In this document: in pieces, positions 32,086-43,756 of the stretch
How positions within the stretch are numbered: position 1 is the first letter of the stretch
How the letters are laid out: every line of letters starts with the position of its first letter
Translations under genes and position numbers: made by a program
Assembly (NCBI RefSeq): GCF_024139115.2
Contig: NC_085141.1
Location: forward strand, 39,128,120 to 39,192,119
DNA length: 64,000 nucleotides
Origin: Armigeres subalbatus
Lineage: Eukaryota > Arthropoda > Insecta > Diptera > Culicidae
Reading direction: 5' to 3'
The notes under the pieces: model-generated
Databases searched by the model: none
What the model was told of the DNA's origin: nothing
What the model saw: the letters and a program-made list of their open reading frames with translations, nothing else

Positions 32086-33520
32086 AAACGCCGCGCAGTG
32101 TATCATATTCAGAAAATCTGACAATATGAAAATGTCAATATACACACTGAAATGTCAATATACACTAGTACCCTATCTGCCATTCACGTCTGTTTTTTGT
32201 TGGTCGCATAAGGGTTAAATTTGTTTTACAATGTGTTTAAATGCTTTTGCCTATCTGTCTACATGACATAAAATTGATGCCAAGGCTAAAAATTGATGGT
32301 TTGTTTTAAGCCAGTTTTGAAAATTAATAAAATTTGTTCCAAAATTGAGTGACGCGAAATGAGCGTGCGGCCGATTAATATGAATGAATTTTACTACTGG
32401 AGGATATAAACAACCAGCATTTGGCACCAATACATTACCAGTTTTCTACTTCCATGTCTAGTTGCTAAAGAGAGCAAACTCATTGCTGATAAAAGAAATT
32501 GCTATGCCAATAGAAGAAACGTTGACCTTTTACTTTATATTAAATTTACTGAGTTTGTGGTAAAAGCTGTTATATTTAGTGAACACCAATCATCGAAGAA
32601 AGAGCATACAAATGTATTCCAGGTCAACTGTACCTGTGTTTTAGTGTAATTATTCATTATTTTTATCATTCAATTTGGCGAATGTCTTAGACTGCCAAGA
32701 ATAGGTATTATCCCCTAGTTAGAAGTTTCAAAAAATTTTAGTTTTCTGGGGAAGTTGATCTTAAATAAGTCAAAGAATTGACTGAGACAATGAAACGAGT
32801 ACAATGTTTGACGGGAAATGAGAATTCAAAAAATGGTTGCAAATGTGGTGGACATTTTTGTTTGTTAATAACGATGTCAAGCACAGCGTGTATATGATTT
32901 CTCATTACTATAACGCTTTGTGCGAAAGGAAATTGATGGAAAAATCAATTTCTCAATATTTATTCCGTCACGAACTGAAAACCTTTTTTTAATTTCCTGC
33001 GTCAGAAAACGATCAACAATCGAAGGAGCATGATGAAGGAATATCAATTTTCGCTTTAGTCATAAATCTTCCTCTCGGGTGGAAGATCTTAAAAAAAAGA
33101 ACGTAAACAAATCTTTTCCTCTGAATTGGCAATCTATCGCCTTCGTTTCGCCTTTACAAGCAAGCTTCTATTATCAAACTTTTATGTCGATCCCTGATTT
33201 ACACTGTTACGTACTGTTACACTTGGTTGAGATTAATCGAAGTATAAAAAACCTTTCATTCAAATACGGCTTTATCACTGTTGTGCATAATTTTCTTAAG
33301 AAAACAATGTAGTTGATAAGAACCGCCCGAACCATGTTTGATTTGTGAAATTATGGTAGTTTTGTGCAGTCATGTACAGTGATCGATCGCTCTTTTGGAT
33401 TTCGCTTATTGATGTGCTGTTTTCAAAGTTTGGTTCCAATTAACAAGTGATCAGTGTTAGGAAAATTTAAAATCTCGAAACACATGGACGATTCAAATCT
33501 AGCGTGAGTTGAAACCCACT
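32086..33520. other. gene-free stretch
   Basis: About 1.4 kb of AT-rich DNA. The 77-codon frame at 33079-33312 has no recognisable feature. No RNA gene or repeat structure seen. Confidence 0.45.
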
Positions 33521-33766
33521 GAATTCATCGACCAAACAATCATTCTTGATTCGAGTCTAGAGATTACTTCGATTAATCGATTCATCGTTGTGATAATCGA
33601 TTATTACCCAACGATTAATCTATTCAATAATCGAGAGGAATCGAGAGTAATCGATTAGACTAATTCGACTAATCAGGATTTTACGACATCATAAGGATGA
33701 CGCAAATTAATTGATTTCTTCGATTAATCGATTAACCGGGATTTTACGACATCTCTATTCGAGTCT
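33521..33766. repeat. AT-rich repeat with TCGATTAATCGATT motifs
   Basis: The self-complementary phrase CGATTAATCGATT recurs several times with variation (for example near 33570, 33605 and 33720), and GATTTTACGACATC occurs twice. It looks like a degenerate palindromic repeat. Confidence 0.6.
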
Positions 33767-33956
33767 TTAAGGCTCCCCCAGACCTAAGCGATTTCATTGT
33801 CGCGACGGCAACAACTAGTCGCCGCGATTCTATCGTTGGGACGCTGCATGCAATGTTCTATTTGCGCTTCCATACCAACGGCGGCAATATCACTGTCGCC
33901 AAGCAATAGAATCGCGTCGCAACTGTCGCGTCGCGTGTGTTTGGGGGAACCTTTAA
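33767..33956. mobile_element. MITE family G, copy 2
   Basis: The left end TTAAGGCTCCCCCAGACCTA and the right end TGTTTGGGGGAACCTTTAA are imperfect inverted repeats, with TTAA at both borders. The interior has several CGTCGCGAC-type motifs and matches the older copy at 6789-6942. Confidence 0.7.
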
Positions 33957-34354
33957 TTTGAATAATTGCATGGTTTTCAGTATAGATAGTAGAATCTATA
34001 GATGAGCGAAAGCATGGTTGGGTTCGTTTGACCGTGTACCAGGCGTTCCCCACTGATGGGGTAGGTGGAAAAACAACTCCTAATTTTCATAATTTTCAAG
34101 CGACCAAAATGGTATGAATTACCGCACAGTTGGTGCAAAATTGACTGTTTTTGATACCCTATAATAATTGATTGCATTCAAATCATATAAACTGGTTTTA
34201 CAGTATTGTAAACTTTTACTATCGATTTTCTTTTTCCACTTCCCTCAGTGTACTTTACGGCATACAATCTGTCGAAAACCGCTTCAAAATGTATCAAATA
34301 ACCAGATTAAACCACCTAGATGCCTTTCTCGTGTATTCTTAAAGGTAATAAGTG
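33957..34354. other. gene-free stretch
   Basis: AT-rich DNA between MITE G copy 2 and repeat E. No gene or structured element recognised. Confidence 0.4.
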
Positions 34355-34930
34355 AAACATGGACGGTCAAATATGGTCATTCCGCGCCAAGTGGCCGAGA
34401 AAAAGTGAAAACTTGCAGGTGAATACTATGAATTCCAACCAAAATAGGTGTATCTACTTTTTTTGGGCCCACATTTCGAAAAAGCATTTGATCCGACCGT
34501 TTGGGCCACCTCTCCGGCCAAACACTCCTCCCCCTTTTTGAAGATTTTTAAAAATTTGCCATTTTTAATAATCGATGTCTCCGCCCCTGATAAAGCTACA
34601 AAAAACGTCAGTACCAGTTTTCCGCTTGAAGTTTTGTGAAGATTTCTCGCTTAACTTTTCAAAAGGACCTAAGTAACATTTTTTTCATGAAATAATTTGA
34701 ATAGCGCAATCAACAGAACAGCATGAAAGCTATTAATTTCAGTATTCAAATTAATTCATGAAAAAAATGTTACTTAGGTCCTTTTGAAAAGTTAATTTTT
34801 TTTTTATTTCTCAGCGGATTTGAGTTTGTCAGGCAATTTCCTGCCAGAAGCACTTATCGTTACAAAGTAAAATGAGCAGTTGTCGAGTTCTGAAGGTTTT
34901 AATTAAGCATAATCGAAGGTTTTCATTCAG
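34355..34930 (+). repeat. low-copy repeat E, copy 1
   Basis: Matches 51130-51720. Shared phrases include GGTCATTCCGCGCCAAGTG, AAAAAGTGAAAACTTGCAGG, ACCAGTTTTCCGCTTGAA and TATCGNTACAAAGTAAAATG. MITE T copy 2 is inserted in this copy. The short frames here are repeat-derived. Confidence 0.7.
34651..34795. mobile_element. palindromic MITE T, copy 2
   Basis: Same 145-bp palindrome as 21910-22053: TTAACTTTTCAAAAGGACCT at both ends in opposite orientation, inner core AATAGCGCAATCAACAGAA. It interrupts repeat E between GTTTTGTGAAG and the later ATTTCTCAGCGG block. Confidence 0.8.
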
Positions 34931-35513
34931 CATATCGTTCAGTTCGTTCTGTAAACTATAATAATGTAGTTTTTTTAGTTTTAATCCAATAATACTATTT
35001 ACAAAAGTAAACATATTTTTGCAGTACATAATGCTTTTGAGGCCAGTGATGTCAGATTTACACTGAATATGTTTTAATGGTTTAAGTTATTTAACCCATT
35101 TTATTTTAAATACCATTTATTATTTTTTTCGCAGTTCACCAGTTCATCTGAAAGAATAGAAATAGTGTACAAACAGACATTATTTCAGGAGTTTTGCTAG
35201 TAAAATGAGAAAGTATGCATACCTTTCCAGATATAAAGTTGAAAATATTAATGACACATTGTCAAAGACTTCACCAATCATTGCTTCTGCTTAGAACCTC
35301 TTTCCTTGCTTACGTCGGCCTCGCGATAGAAATCCTGAACTTTTTGTACGATTTCTTGTTGGAGGGGATTACCCCTCTTAAGATTGGGGCAGCACAAAAT
35401 ACCTTTTGTGTCTACGCATTTTTTCATGTTCCTTACTAAGTGTTCTGAACACTGAAATTCGTCTGAAGATAATACAATTTTGAAAATTACGTCAGAACAT
35501 AAATTTATAATCA
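34931..35513. other. gene-free stretch
   Basis: AT-rich. Two opposing short frames overlap at 35215-35514, and the minus one includes several cysteines, but no domain is recognised. Confidence 0.4.
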
Positions 35514-35815
35514 ACTAGCGAAAATCACCCAGCTTTGCCTGGATGTTTATGATGCAAATGTCATATTCTGAACTATTTACTGCATCGCACTCTAGATTAA
35601 TTTTCGTGCTCTTGTTTTGTTTATTCAATCACTGTCCCTTAGCTGTATTCTACTGGTTTTCTACCTTTCCGTGTTAAATTAATTAATTTTTGCACATACA
35701 AACCTCACAGATCCCAAGACGAATCGATAAGGGAGACCGATTTTGCAAATCGGTTAATCAGTTCGTGAGTTAAATCGTCAGGAATGGAACCTACACTTAT
35801 TTTTATTTATATAAT
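35514..35815 (-). mobile_element. possible second Helitron family, diverged
   Basis: In plus orientation it starts ACTAGCGAAAATCACCCAGC and ends with AATCGGTTAATCAGTTCGTG, then TTATTTTTATTTATATAATA. The layout (CTAG at one end, a TATATAAATAAAAATAAG-like start at the other, and a 'cggttcagtagttt'-like phrase between) parallels the Helitron copies elsewhere, but base-level similarity is low. Confidence 0.4.
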
Positions 35816-35819
35816 ATAT

Positions 35820-36600
35820 ATAAGGGGTGGCCCATAAACCACGATACATTTTCGAACCCCATCTTCTTTAATTTCTTAGTACAGAGGTTCCCAAACTTTT
35901 TGGATGTGCTAGGTGGGTCTAGCAGAATCCAATATTGTTTGCGACTCACCAGGTGCAAAATGAATTGATTTTTAGAAATTTAATAAAAATGAGTTATATT
36001 GAGCGAATCATAATAAATTACTTTATATTCCTTCATTGATTGGATTTGGATTGGTTTTAGATTGGATTTGGATTGAATTTCAAACGATTTGGATTAGTTT
36101 TGTATTGGATTGAATTTGGATCAGCTTTGGATTGGATTAGATTTGGATCTGAATTGGATCAGATTTAGATTGGATTTGGATCTGATTTGAATTGGATTTG
36201 TATATGATTGGACTGGATTCTGATTTGGTTTGGTTTGAATTTGGTTTAGATACGGATTGGATTTCAAATAGATTTTTCAATTGAATTTATATTGTTTTTG
36301 GATTGGACATGGATTTTGACGTCCAGCACAGTTTAGCATTCATATTTTCATCTGTTTTGGATACCTAAAGAAGGCTATTTACTTCTTAAAATTTGTTGTT
36401 CTTTAGTTATTCGTTTATTAGTACTCCAAATCTAATCATTACTTATAAGATTCAAATCTAAAAGCTGGTATACATTTTTAGGACAAAAAAGGACTCAAGT
36501 ATGAATCAAGAGTTGTCTTTCGCGGCACATCAATGATTATCCCGCGACTCCCCTGGGGGTCGCGACCCACAGTTTGGGAACCCATGCTAAGCCTTAGTAT
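35820..36600 (+). repeat. composite repeat J, copy 1: hAT-like element with TTGGATT array
   Basis: Begins with GGGGTGGCCCATAAACCACG. From 35882 the ends CAGAGGTTCCCAAACT and AGTTTGGGAACCCATG (to 36585) are inverted repeats of hAT style. CTTAGTA occurs at 35875 and again at 36593, a possible duplication 7 bp beyond the end. Inside, 36045-36300 is a degenerate array of GGATTTGGATT units. An inverted partial copy lies at 51745-52520. Confidence 0.65.
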
Positions 36601-36650
36601 ATCCTATTACCTTCCCGTGGTTCATGCAAAGTACCTTACAATGCTAACCT

Positions 36651-37584
36651 TAAATTTTTCGTACAGTCCACGATTTCGGAAGTGCTGACAAAACCAAAAC
36701 CTTCTCCGATGATTGAATGCGCGACTTGAATTTATCTTTTAGTTGATCGATCATTTCTTTCCCCGCACTTTCATATGCTTCATCTGCTACGCATGGCTCA
36801 ATGCATTCAGGTTTCACAACTGCATCAAAAGCTGTTTTCAACACCGCTGAAGCCCGAGTGAGTTTCTCTGTTGGATATTTTTTGGCCCAAACCGTATTGT
36901 ACTTCCGAACTGGTGACAAATTGAAGAAAGCGTTTCATTAAGGCTTTTGAACTTTCGGTTGAAACTGTCCTCACGCTCACATTCATCCGAACTATCCATA
37001 TGATCTACTGCACGCATTACTACGCGATAATAGTTAAACAATAACATTAAAAATTGTCCAAAAATTGCTTTCCCAAGAGCTAAAGAACAGCCACATATTT
37101 ACAATATTTAATTTAATGTTCTATAGAATAATCTTACCTGAGTCAACAATATCCCCGTCCAACTCTTCAACTTGAGCTTCGATTGCTGGAATTTCAAAAT
37201 ATGCTTTTTTCTTACCCTTATATCGCCAATACATTTTTAATTTACCTGCTGCTGGGTAAAATTCATGTTTCGCACTGCAAGGTGACATTGTAAGCATATC
37301 TTACGTCCTTCAATTACCCCGGGTAAGTACTTGTTGCAGTCATCATGAAACCGGGAAGAAATGAGTTTTAAACTTTTCCGACGAATGGCTGCATGTAAAT
37401 TAAACGGATTGCAACACTGGCGTTGAGCTGTTACGTACAACTTTCTATATTCGGTTGAATGACGATCACAAACACATTTCAATGCCGATACACTGGAGCG
37501 AAGCTTAATTAAATGCCGTTCTCGAGAAGCGAACTGCTTAGATGTTCGGTGCCGATTGTTTATTGGACACTTTTTCTTCAACAA
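36651..37584 (-). pseudogene. transposon-like multi-exon gene remnant of an unnamed arthropod family
   Basis: The first block (37584-37239) has C-C-N-P-F-N-x-H and later G-x-K-I-C-L-Q-C-H, a paired-cysteine pattern I recall in repeated, unnamed arthropod transposon proteins. It ends CAGCAG before GTAAAT, a good splice donor. A small middle exon lies at about 37186-37138 between CCAG and CAG-GTAAG. The third block (about 37016-36651) has S-L-N-E-T-L-S-S and then, in another frame, a segment ending S-E-K-V-L-V-L-S-A-L-P-K-S-W-T. That block needs a frameshift to join and stops after P-K-S-W-T-V-R-K-I. Role unknown; DNA binding is only a guess from the cysteines. Confidence 0.45.
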
Positions 37585-38067
37585 ATTTTCAATAGAACAA
37601 ACAATTTTTCAGAAGTACTTTCCACTTTAAAATACACCAGCGCTCAAACTGTGGTTACTACACTTGCTTGTAACTATCGTTTCCATGGGTATTTGTCGTC
37701 AACAGCAGTGTGCTGGGATGCGGCTCGTGTTAGAAACAACGGCGTCATTGGAATTTCATGGCTTGCTCGTGTTGGCTACCAGTGTTGGTAAAATCACTCA
37801 TAAATCTCAATCAACGAGCGCTCCCGTGCGAACGAAATCATCTGCGATTTTAAAGAAATACATCACGCTTGAATTTTTCATGCTAAAACGCATCATTTCA
37901 CTCATTTGCCAAAAAATCATTATCGATACCGCCATCGGCAGTGATAATGGGTCTGGGGGTGAGAATGGGTCATCGCTCTCACCGGCAGCCTGATGGAGGT
38001 CGAATAGCAAAATTGTTCAAAAAGGTCTCTTATATTTTAGTCTTCTTGCACTCAGATACATTCAATC
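37585..38067. other. gene-free stretch
   Basis: No gene recognised. GGGGGTGAGAATGGGTCA near 37950 recurs in inverted form near 38505 (TGACCCATTCTCACCCCC), outside the hAT MITE, and may mark ends of an older element that the MITE entered. Confidence 0.4.
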
Positions 38068-38462
38068 TAGAGGCCTGAATAAGAGAAACGCGGATAGAAA
38101 ATATGACTCTGCCAACACTGCATTCAATCTTCTTAATCAAAGAACAGCACATGAAAAGGAAGAAATGGTTTATGTAGATAAAATCTCACAATCCGCTATT
38201 TCATGTGTCCACATCACATAACAATAGAATCCAATAAACAATGGAATTTCATTTCATAATCTATTAATGACTAGCATATATTATTGCAAACTAATGTAAA
38301 ATACATTCAATTGAAAAATGGCATAAAATCGAATTTGGCCGTTTTCAGTATTTGAGCCAACATTTTGGCTGCTTGACAGGTCTCCTGCTCGATTGGCTTA
38401 TGTTTTTTGACGGTTCGATTGGCGGCACAAACCTATCCGCGTTTCTCTTATTCAGGCCTCTA
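38068..38462. mobile_element. hAT-type MITE, 395 bp, 8-bp target duplication
   Basis: Terminal inverted repeats of about 30 bp begin TAGAGGCCTGAATAAGAGAA and end in the complement. The 8-bp sequence ATTCAATC lies on both sides (38060-38067 and 38463-38470). A TAGAG start and 8-bp duplication fit the hAT superfamily. Interior AT-rich and non-coding. Confidence 0.85.
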
Positions 38463-38470
38463 ATTCAATC

Positions 38471-38714
38471 TATTCTACAAGCATTCTAAGTACTTGAAAC
38501 AGTGACCCATTCTCACCCCCATTTGACTCATTGTCACCCCCGACGGTATTTGAAAATAGCATTTTTTTTGAAAATCTCCAAAAACAGGGAGGGCATCGAA
38601 TAATTTTAATGAGTATAAATATCAACGAGTCGACGTGTATGCAGCTAATAATTTGTAGTTCAGAAAAAGGTGTTCTTTTGAACAAATTTCTCCTGACACA
38701 ACATGAAACCAGCT
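38471..38714. other. gene-free stretch between two mobile elements
   Basis: Contains CATTCTCACCCCCATTTGAC, the complement of the motif near 37950. No gene. Confidence 0.4.
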
Positions 38715-39540
38715 AGGATTTGAGCATGAGCATGATGAGTGTGCATTTCGTAGTTGCTACTCCGTGATTGACCTGAACAATCTCAATTGCACAGGGAGGG
38801 TACCAATGGATGGAAGCATGGGATTTTTTCTCCAACCTCAATATGCACAGTCCGAGAGCCCAAGTAGTTTTAAATGGTCGATAACGACACTGGCCACGTC
38901 CTGACGTCCTTGATGATGCAATCATTTGCCGCTGCAGGCTGAGAACACATCTGCACACGCCACGGGCTAATGCGGAATTTTGATTGGAATATGGGTCTTT
39001 TAAGGTTCTATGACAGAGGTTCGATAGGTTAACGGGTTTGCCAATGTGATAGTAATGAAGGGTGATTATATTCTAATTGGATGCCGAAACGAGCTTTTTC
39101 GCTCATTTTGAATTCTAACAGGTACCTGTTAGAACAAGTCAACATGTAGTTATAGGCTACACCCAACTGGCGGTTGTTAGATTTTCTAACAATTCTGTAT
39201 AAGAATCTACAAAAACCTGTATAAGAATCTACAAAAACCTGTATAAGAACTGGGCATATGCGAAATTGTTAGATTCTTATACAAAAAATGTTAGCTATCA
39301 TACAAATATTGTTAGAAAAGCTTACAAAATTTTTAGATTCTTATACAACACTTGTATAGGAATCTAACATTTTCGCATATGCCCAGTTCTTATACAGGTT
39401 TTGGTAGATTCTTATACAGAATTGTTAGAAAATCTAACATCCGCCGGTTGGGTGTAGAAGATGGAAATGATATGAAAACCCATTTCCAGTTCTAGCGATT
39501 GCTTGAACATGGAAAGATACAAAGTAGGAGGAATGGCACG
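38715..39540 (+). repeat. low-copy repeat H, copy 1 (contains a MITE)
   Basis: Matches 44080-44460 in inverted orientation: GAGCATGAGCATGATGA, CAATTGCACAGGGAG, GGGATTTTTTCTCCAACCTC, then across the MITE GAAGATGGAAATGATATGAA and TTCCAGTTCTAGCGATTGCT. The second copy lacks the MITE at 39157. Confidence 0.7.
39157..39457. mobile_element. MITE, 301 bp, about 100-bp inverted repeats
   Basis: Ends CTACACCCAACTGGCGG and CCGCCGGTTGGGTGTAG. The arms contain TTGTTAGATTTTCTAACAAT, CTGTATAAGAATCTAC (repeated in tandem in the left arm) and GGGCATATGCGAAA. It sits inside repeat H, whose other copy provides the empty site. Confidence 0.8.
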
Positions 39541-40190
39541 GGCCTGGGGTTGAACCCACTACCACTACATGATTGGATCCACAATTAGTTCTCGTGGCTA
39601 TGAAAATTTATTTTAGTGCCCTCAAACCTCCACCATCTATGGGAGGGGCACGCCCCCGTGGCTACGTCCTTGCTTTTAGTAAAACAAATAGAAAACCACT
39701 GTAAAATTCAAACTTTTACCGTAATCCCGTAGAAGTTCGGTAAAAAATACCAAACGACAAAATAAAATTTCAGTTTGTAAGTTCCTCTCACTAATACACT
39801 GTATTCCTTTTACTCGAAAGGAACATAACAGTTCATGGTTCCTAGCAATAATTGGTCATGCCATCAAGTGTTAGAATCGACGATAACTAAATGAACTACA
39901 TCTTCTTGCCTTCAATACCCTTACTTAAGACCCCTCATGATATTTAAATAAAATGCTTAAAAAGTTCTACATTATGCTTTTTGTGACAGGTTCTTCGCCC
40001 AGACGGTGGATAAGTTTTATAATGTGTAAATGCCACCAGAACGTCATGCCGCGGGCTAATTAGCATTCCTCCGGTTCAAATTATTGGTCACGCGCGTGAA
40101 ATTCCGCCCCCAAGTAATCTCGTAAAGTAAGTGGCGCTTTACACAGTTTGAGATAAAACTGGTTTCATTAAACCGCCGGCCGGTTTAATC
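39541..40190. other. region upstream of the transporter gene
   Basis: GCCCCCGTGGCTACGTCCT near 39655 resembles one end of the hAT MITE family at 47405. GACCCCTCATGATATTTAAA and nearby AT-rich DNA could include the promoter, but no clear TATA box or initiator decides a start site. Confidence 0.35.
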
Positions 40191-40264
40191 ACGAGACAGT
40201 CACGAGAGCAGCGCAGAGAGCAGAAACTTGTCGCTCCAAACACAGCTGGTAAAGCCATTCATCC

Positions 40265-40291
40265 ATGAAATATGGGTCTCACGCAGATTGA
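40265..40291 (+). promoter_or_regulatory. upstream ORF overlapping the transporter start
   Basis: An ATG at 40265-40267, 7 bp before the main ATG and out of frame, gives an 8-codon frame ending TGA at 40289-40291, inside the main coding region. Such overlapping upstream frames usually reduce translation of the main protein. It matters only if the transcript starts upstream of 40265, which the sequence does not prove. Confidence 0.5.
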
Positions 40292-42773
40292 AAAATTTGT
40301 GCCTGGTGCTAGATGGCTGCGGGGATACAACGCACAGTTCGCAGTAGCTGATCTCATCGCCGGCATTACAGTGGGATTGACGGTGCTGCCGCAAGGGTTG
40401 GCGTACGCAACACTAGCTGGTTTGGAGCCACAGGTTGGAAAAGCGTTGTATTATTAGAAAGATGTAATAAAATACTGATTTATGATTTATTTCGTAGTAT
40501 GGATTGTACTCAGCTTTTGTTGGTGGTTTGGTTTATGCGTTCATGGGTGGTTGCCGTGAAGTGACGATTGGACCAACAGCTCTGTTAGCTTTGATGACAA
40601 GTCGTCACACAGGACTGGGTGGAGACTCCGGTCCCCACTTCGCCATTCTTCTCTGCTTCCTGTCCGGGATCGTGGAATTGATTATGGCAGTTTTGCGGTT
40701 AGGAACTTTGGTCGATCTGATATCGCTGCCGGTGACAGTCGGCTTCACATCGGCGACCGCTTTGATTATTGGAGCTTCGCAGCTAAAAGCTCTCCTTGGT
40801 ATACGAGGTGGGTCGGGATCAGGATTCGCCGAAACTATTCGGGTGGTTGTGATGAGATTTACAGAAGCACGAGTCCCAGACAGCATTCTTGGATTAATTT
40901 CGATAGCTATTCTTCTTGCGCTTCGGGTGAGTATGGTCAAATTATGAATCATTCATGATCTGGTGGCCCAGGAGATCTTTAGAAATTGTATGTGTGTCTA
41001 TGAGTTTTCGTCACACGAATTCCATGATATCGTTCCTAGCGAATGCACTCCAATTTGAAATATGGTAGAATTCTTAAGGACAAGGTTCGAGTATGTATGT
41101 ATCAAGGATGGCCATCACAATTTCAAGGCTTGTAATTTCAAAGGCACTTACCTAGCGTAGTCGCGATATAGAGTTTACTTGAGGAATTCGCTCATAATTG
41201 ATGAGTCGATAGAAAAGAGGCATAATTCACGCATTATCATTGTTGGCCAAGGAAATATTGTATCACATACTAATGCATTTTTTCCGGAATAACTGTCAGC
41301 TGATTGATAAAACAATACTTTCAATTGACTGTGCCTAAAGCAGATTGACGAACCATTTGAAACGGTCAACCAAAGCACAAATTTATCTAATTTCCTAGTG
41401 GCGGCGTCAATGTTTGTTAACATTTAAACAGATCGCCCTGAGACCTTATTTTGATTTAAACCCATAATATTTAAAACACACATCTTTGCAGAAACTCAAG
41501 GACATAAAGACTTCGCAGGATGCCAGCAAAAGACGGAAGGTACTGGGTATCACATTGTGGGTCATAGCAACGGCCCGAAATGCCTTGCTGGTGCTGATCA
41601 CCAGCTCTGTTGCGTACTATTACGATAGAAAAGGACAAAGACCCTTCATTCTGACTGGCACGGTGAAGAGTGGTATCCCAGGATTTCAGCTACCTCCTTT
41701 TTCAACGCAGATTACCGGCCCGAATAACACAACCATCGATCTGAACTTTCAAGATATGGTCTCGGAGTTGGGAGTCAACATAGCTTTGGTGCCGGTCATT
41801 GCAGTATTAGGAAATGTTGCCATTTCGAAGGCTTTCGGTGGCAGTGGAATAAATCCAACTAAGGAACTGGTGGCTCTTTCACTGAGCAATGTGTTTGGGT
41901 CGTTCTTCAGTTCAATTCCAGTAACAGGATCGTTCTCCCGAAGTGCGGTGAATCATGCCAGTGGTGTCAAAACTCCGATAGGGGGTATCTACACGGGTAC
42001 CCTGGTACTACTTGCGTTGGGATTGCTTACTCCGTATTTCCAATACATACCGAAAGCTGCGTTAAGTGCGGTGATCATATCCGCGGTTATCTTCATGATT
42101 GAGTACGAAGTTATTCGCCCCCTGTGGCGATGCAATAAAAGGGAGTTGATCCCAGGAGCTGTAACCTTCGTGTTGAGTTTGATAATTGGAGTAGAACTGG
42201 GTTTGTTGGCGGGTGTTCTGGCTGATCTGGCGTTTGTTGTGTATCGCACCGCTCGACCTGTTCTAGCAGTTGACGTTACTTCTACATCTACCGAAGTTCA
42301 GTACATCATAATACGACCACGTCATAGCCTTCTCTACTTCCCTGCCGTAGAATGGGTGAGGAACGTAATTTCTAAGGCCATCAAAAGACATGGAAACATT
42401 CCCGTTGTATTGGATTGTCGGATAGTTCATGGTACTACTACGTGCATAATTTTGCATAAGGTGCTATAACTTTTGTCCCTATGTTTTAGAATTCGATTAC
42501 ACCGCAGCCACTGGACTAGGCGCTCTTCGCAAGGAACTCGATATCAAAAAGGTTCCGCTGGTTGTTCTGGGTGCATCGATTGAGGTTCATAAGATGTTAA
42601 AAGAAACTCTGAAAAGTACTCTTCTGGAAGCAAGCAACGAAGAAGAGCTTGAAGCTGTCCTCCAAGAGCTGTGCAATGAAGGAAAGCGTGCCGAACTGCG
42701 CGAAGTTATATCACCTCTGTTATCCCCATCATCAAAACACCAAAAAGTACCGATTTCAGTGGATGAAGAATGA
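40272..42773 (+). CDS. SLC26-family sulfate/anion transporter, four exons
   Basis: Predicted membrane anion exchanger moving sulfate or similar anions. Exons are 40272-40433, 40498-40926, 41492-42431 and 42490-42773, giving 604 codons, the usual length for insect SLC26A11-like proteins. Introns are 64, 565 and 58 bp with GT...AG ends; phases are 0, 0 and 1, and all joins keep the frame. The family signature L-P-Q-G-L-A-Y-A-T-L-A-G-L-x-P-Q-Y-G-L-Y-S is formed across the first splice (about residues 39-59). Many hydrophobic segments follow, with S-F-S-R-S-A-V-N in exon 3. A STAS domain starts near residue 440 and crosses the last splice (V-V-L-D-C-R-I-V-H, then E-F-D-Y-T-A). The third donor (G then GTACTA) is weak, but only it restores the STAS frame. 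The start is chosen for its match to the family N-terminus. The exact transported anion cannot be read from sequence. Confidence 0.93.
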
Positions 42774-43739
42774 TTAGGATCTTTTCGCTTTATTAAGCAC
42801 GTACATAGAATAAGTAAATTTTGATTGAATCCACTTCTGTATAGAACTGAAAAGTGTTCTCTCTACAATGTATCTCCCGGGATTATTTAATGTTCCTTTG
42901 TTATATTCGAATGTTAGTAATGTATATATTTACCGTTAGTATAACAAAAAATGTACACTAAAAAAACATTTTACTTTGAATCCGAAATCCTGTGTAGTTA
43001 ATTAGTTATCTTTTGCCGTAGATTATATACAACATACAATATACAATTATATACAACAATTGATTGAATGCATTTAACTATTGAAAAATTCAATTTTGCC
43101 AGCTAATGTTGAAATTGCACTTTAACAGTAAATTGCCTACATTCCGGCTATTACCCATTCTGCATAAACATGCATAAAATGTTGATGATCAAATTTCGTT
43201 TCCACTATCGCACTATACGTTATTCTACGTTCAATTTGCGGTCGTATCTTTGATACAACCCTCTACTTTTTATAGGTTTTGTTTGATCATGCTCATTTAT
43301 TCGCGTTCATTTTTATAGGTTCTGTTAGGTCGTTTTCATTGGATTCGTTCTCATGACAGTGATCGACATCAAATTGAGGCATGTCCACATACCTACCTGC
43401 TGCTATATGCAACTTGCTCATTTCTATCCTTTAACGTGTTGATTAGATAAGAACACAACAAAAATACAAAGTTTAGTCATTTTAAAATCGTTGCAATACA
43501 GTTTAATTAGCTGTCGCATAACATACGGCAGCACATAATGCTAATTGAATCTCTCCTCTCTTAATTACGTTAGAAAAATTGTGAAAAGGCTGCGTATTGC
43601 TGAATTTAAGAGTTCAATCAAAGTTAATTGCCTATTTCCGGGGATTAAACCACCCGACTTGGACATTGATTTACAATGTTGTGAAAACTCATATGTGAAT
43701 ATGTACATTATGTGGAAGATATTGATTTGGAAAATGTAT
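42774..43739. other. 3' flank of the transporter gene, gene-free
   Basis: AT-rich. AATAAG near 42810 is a weak polyadenylation-like signal; no clear AATAAA lies close to the stop. The opposing small frames at 43545-43777 are shadows of each other and include part of a tRNA-derived SINE body. Confidence 0.4.
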
Positions 43740-43756
43740 TGGAGGTAATCACTTTC

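Noticed and set aside
35882..36592. Perfect target duplication for the hAT-like element in repeat J
   Set aside because: CTTAGTA is repeated but lies 7 bp beyond the right end, and the same flank occurs in the inverted copy, so it does not prove an insertion border.
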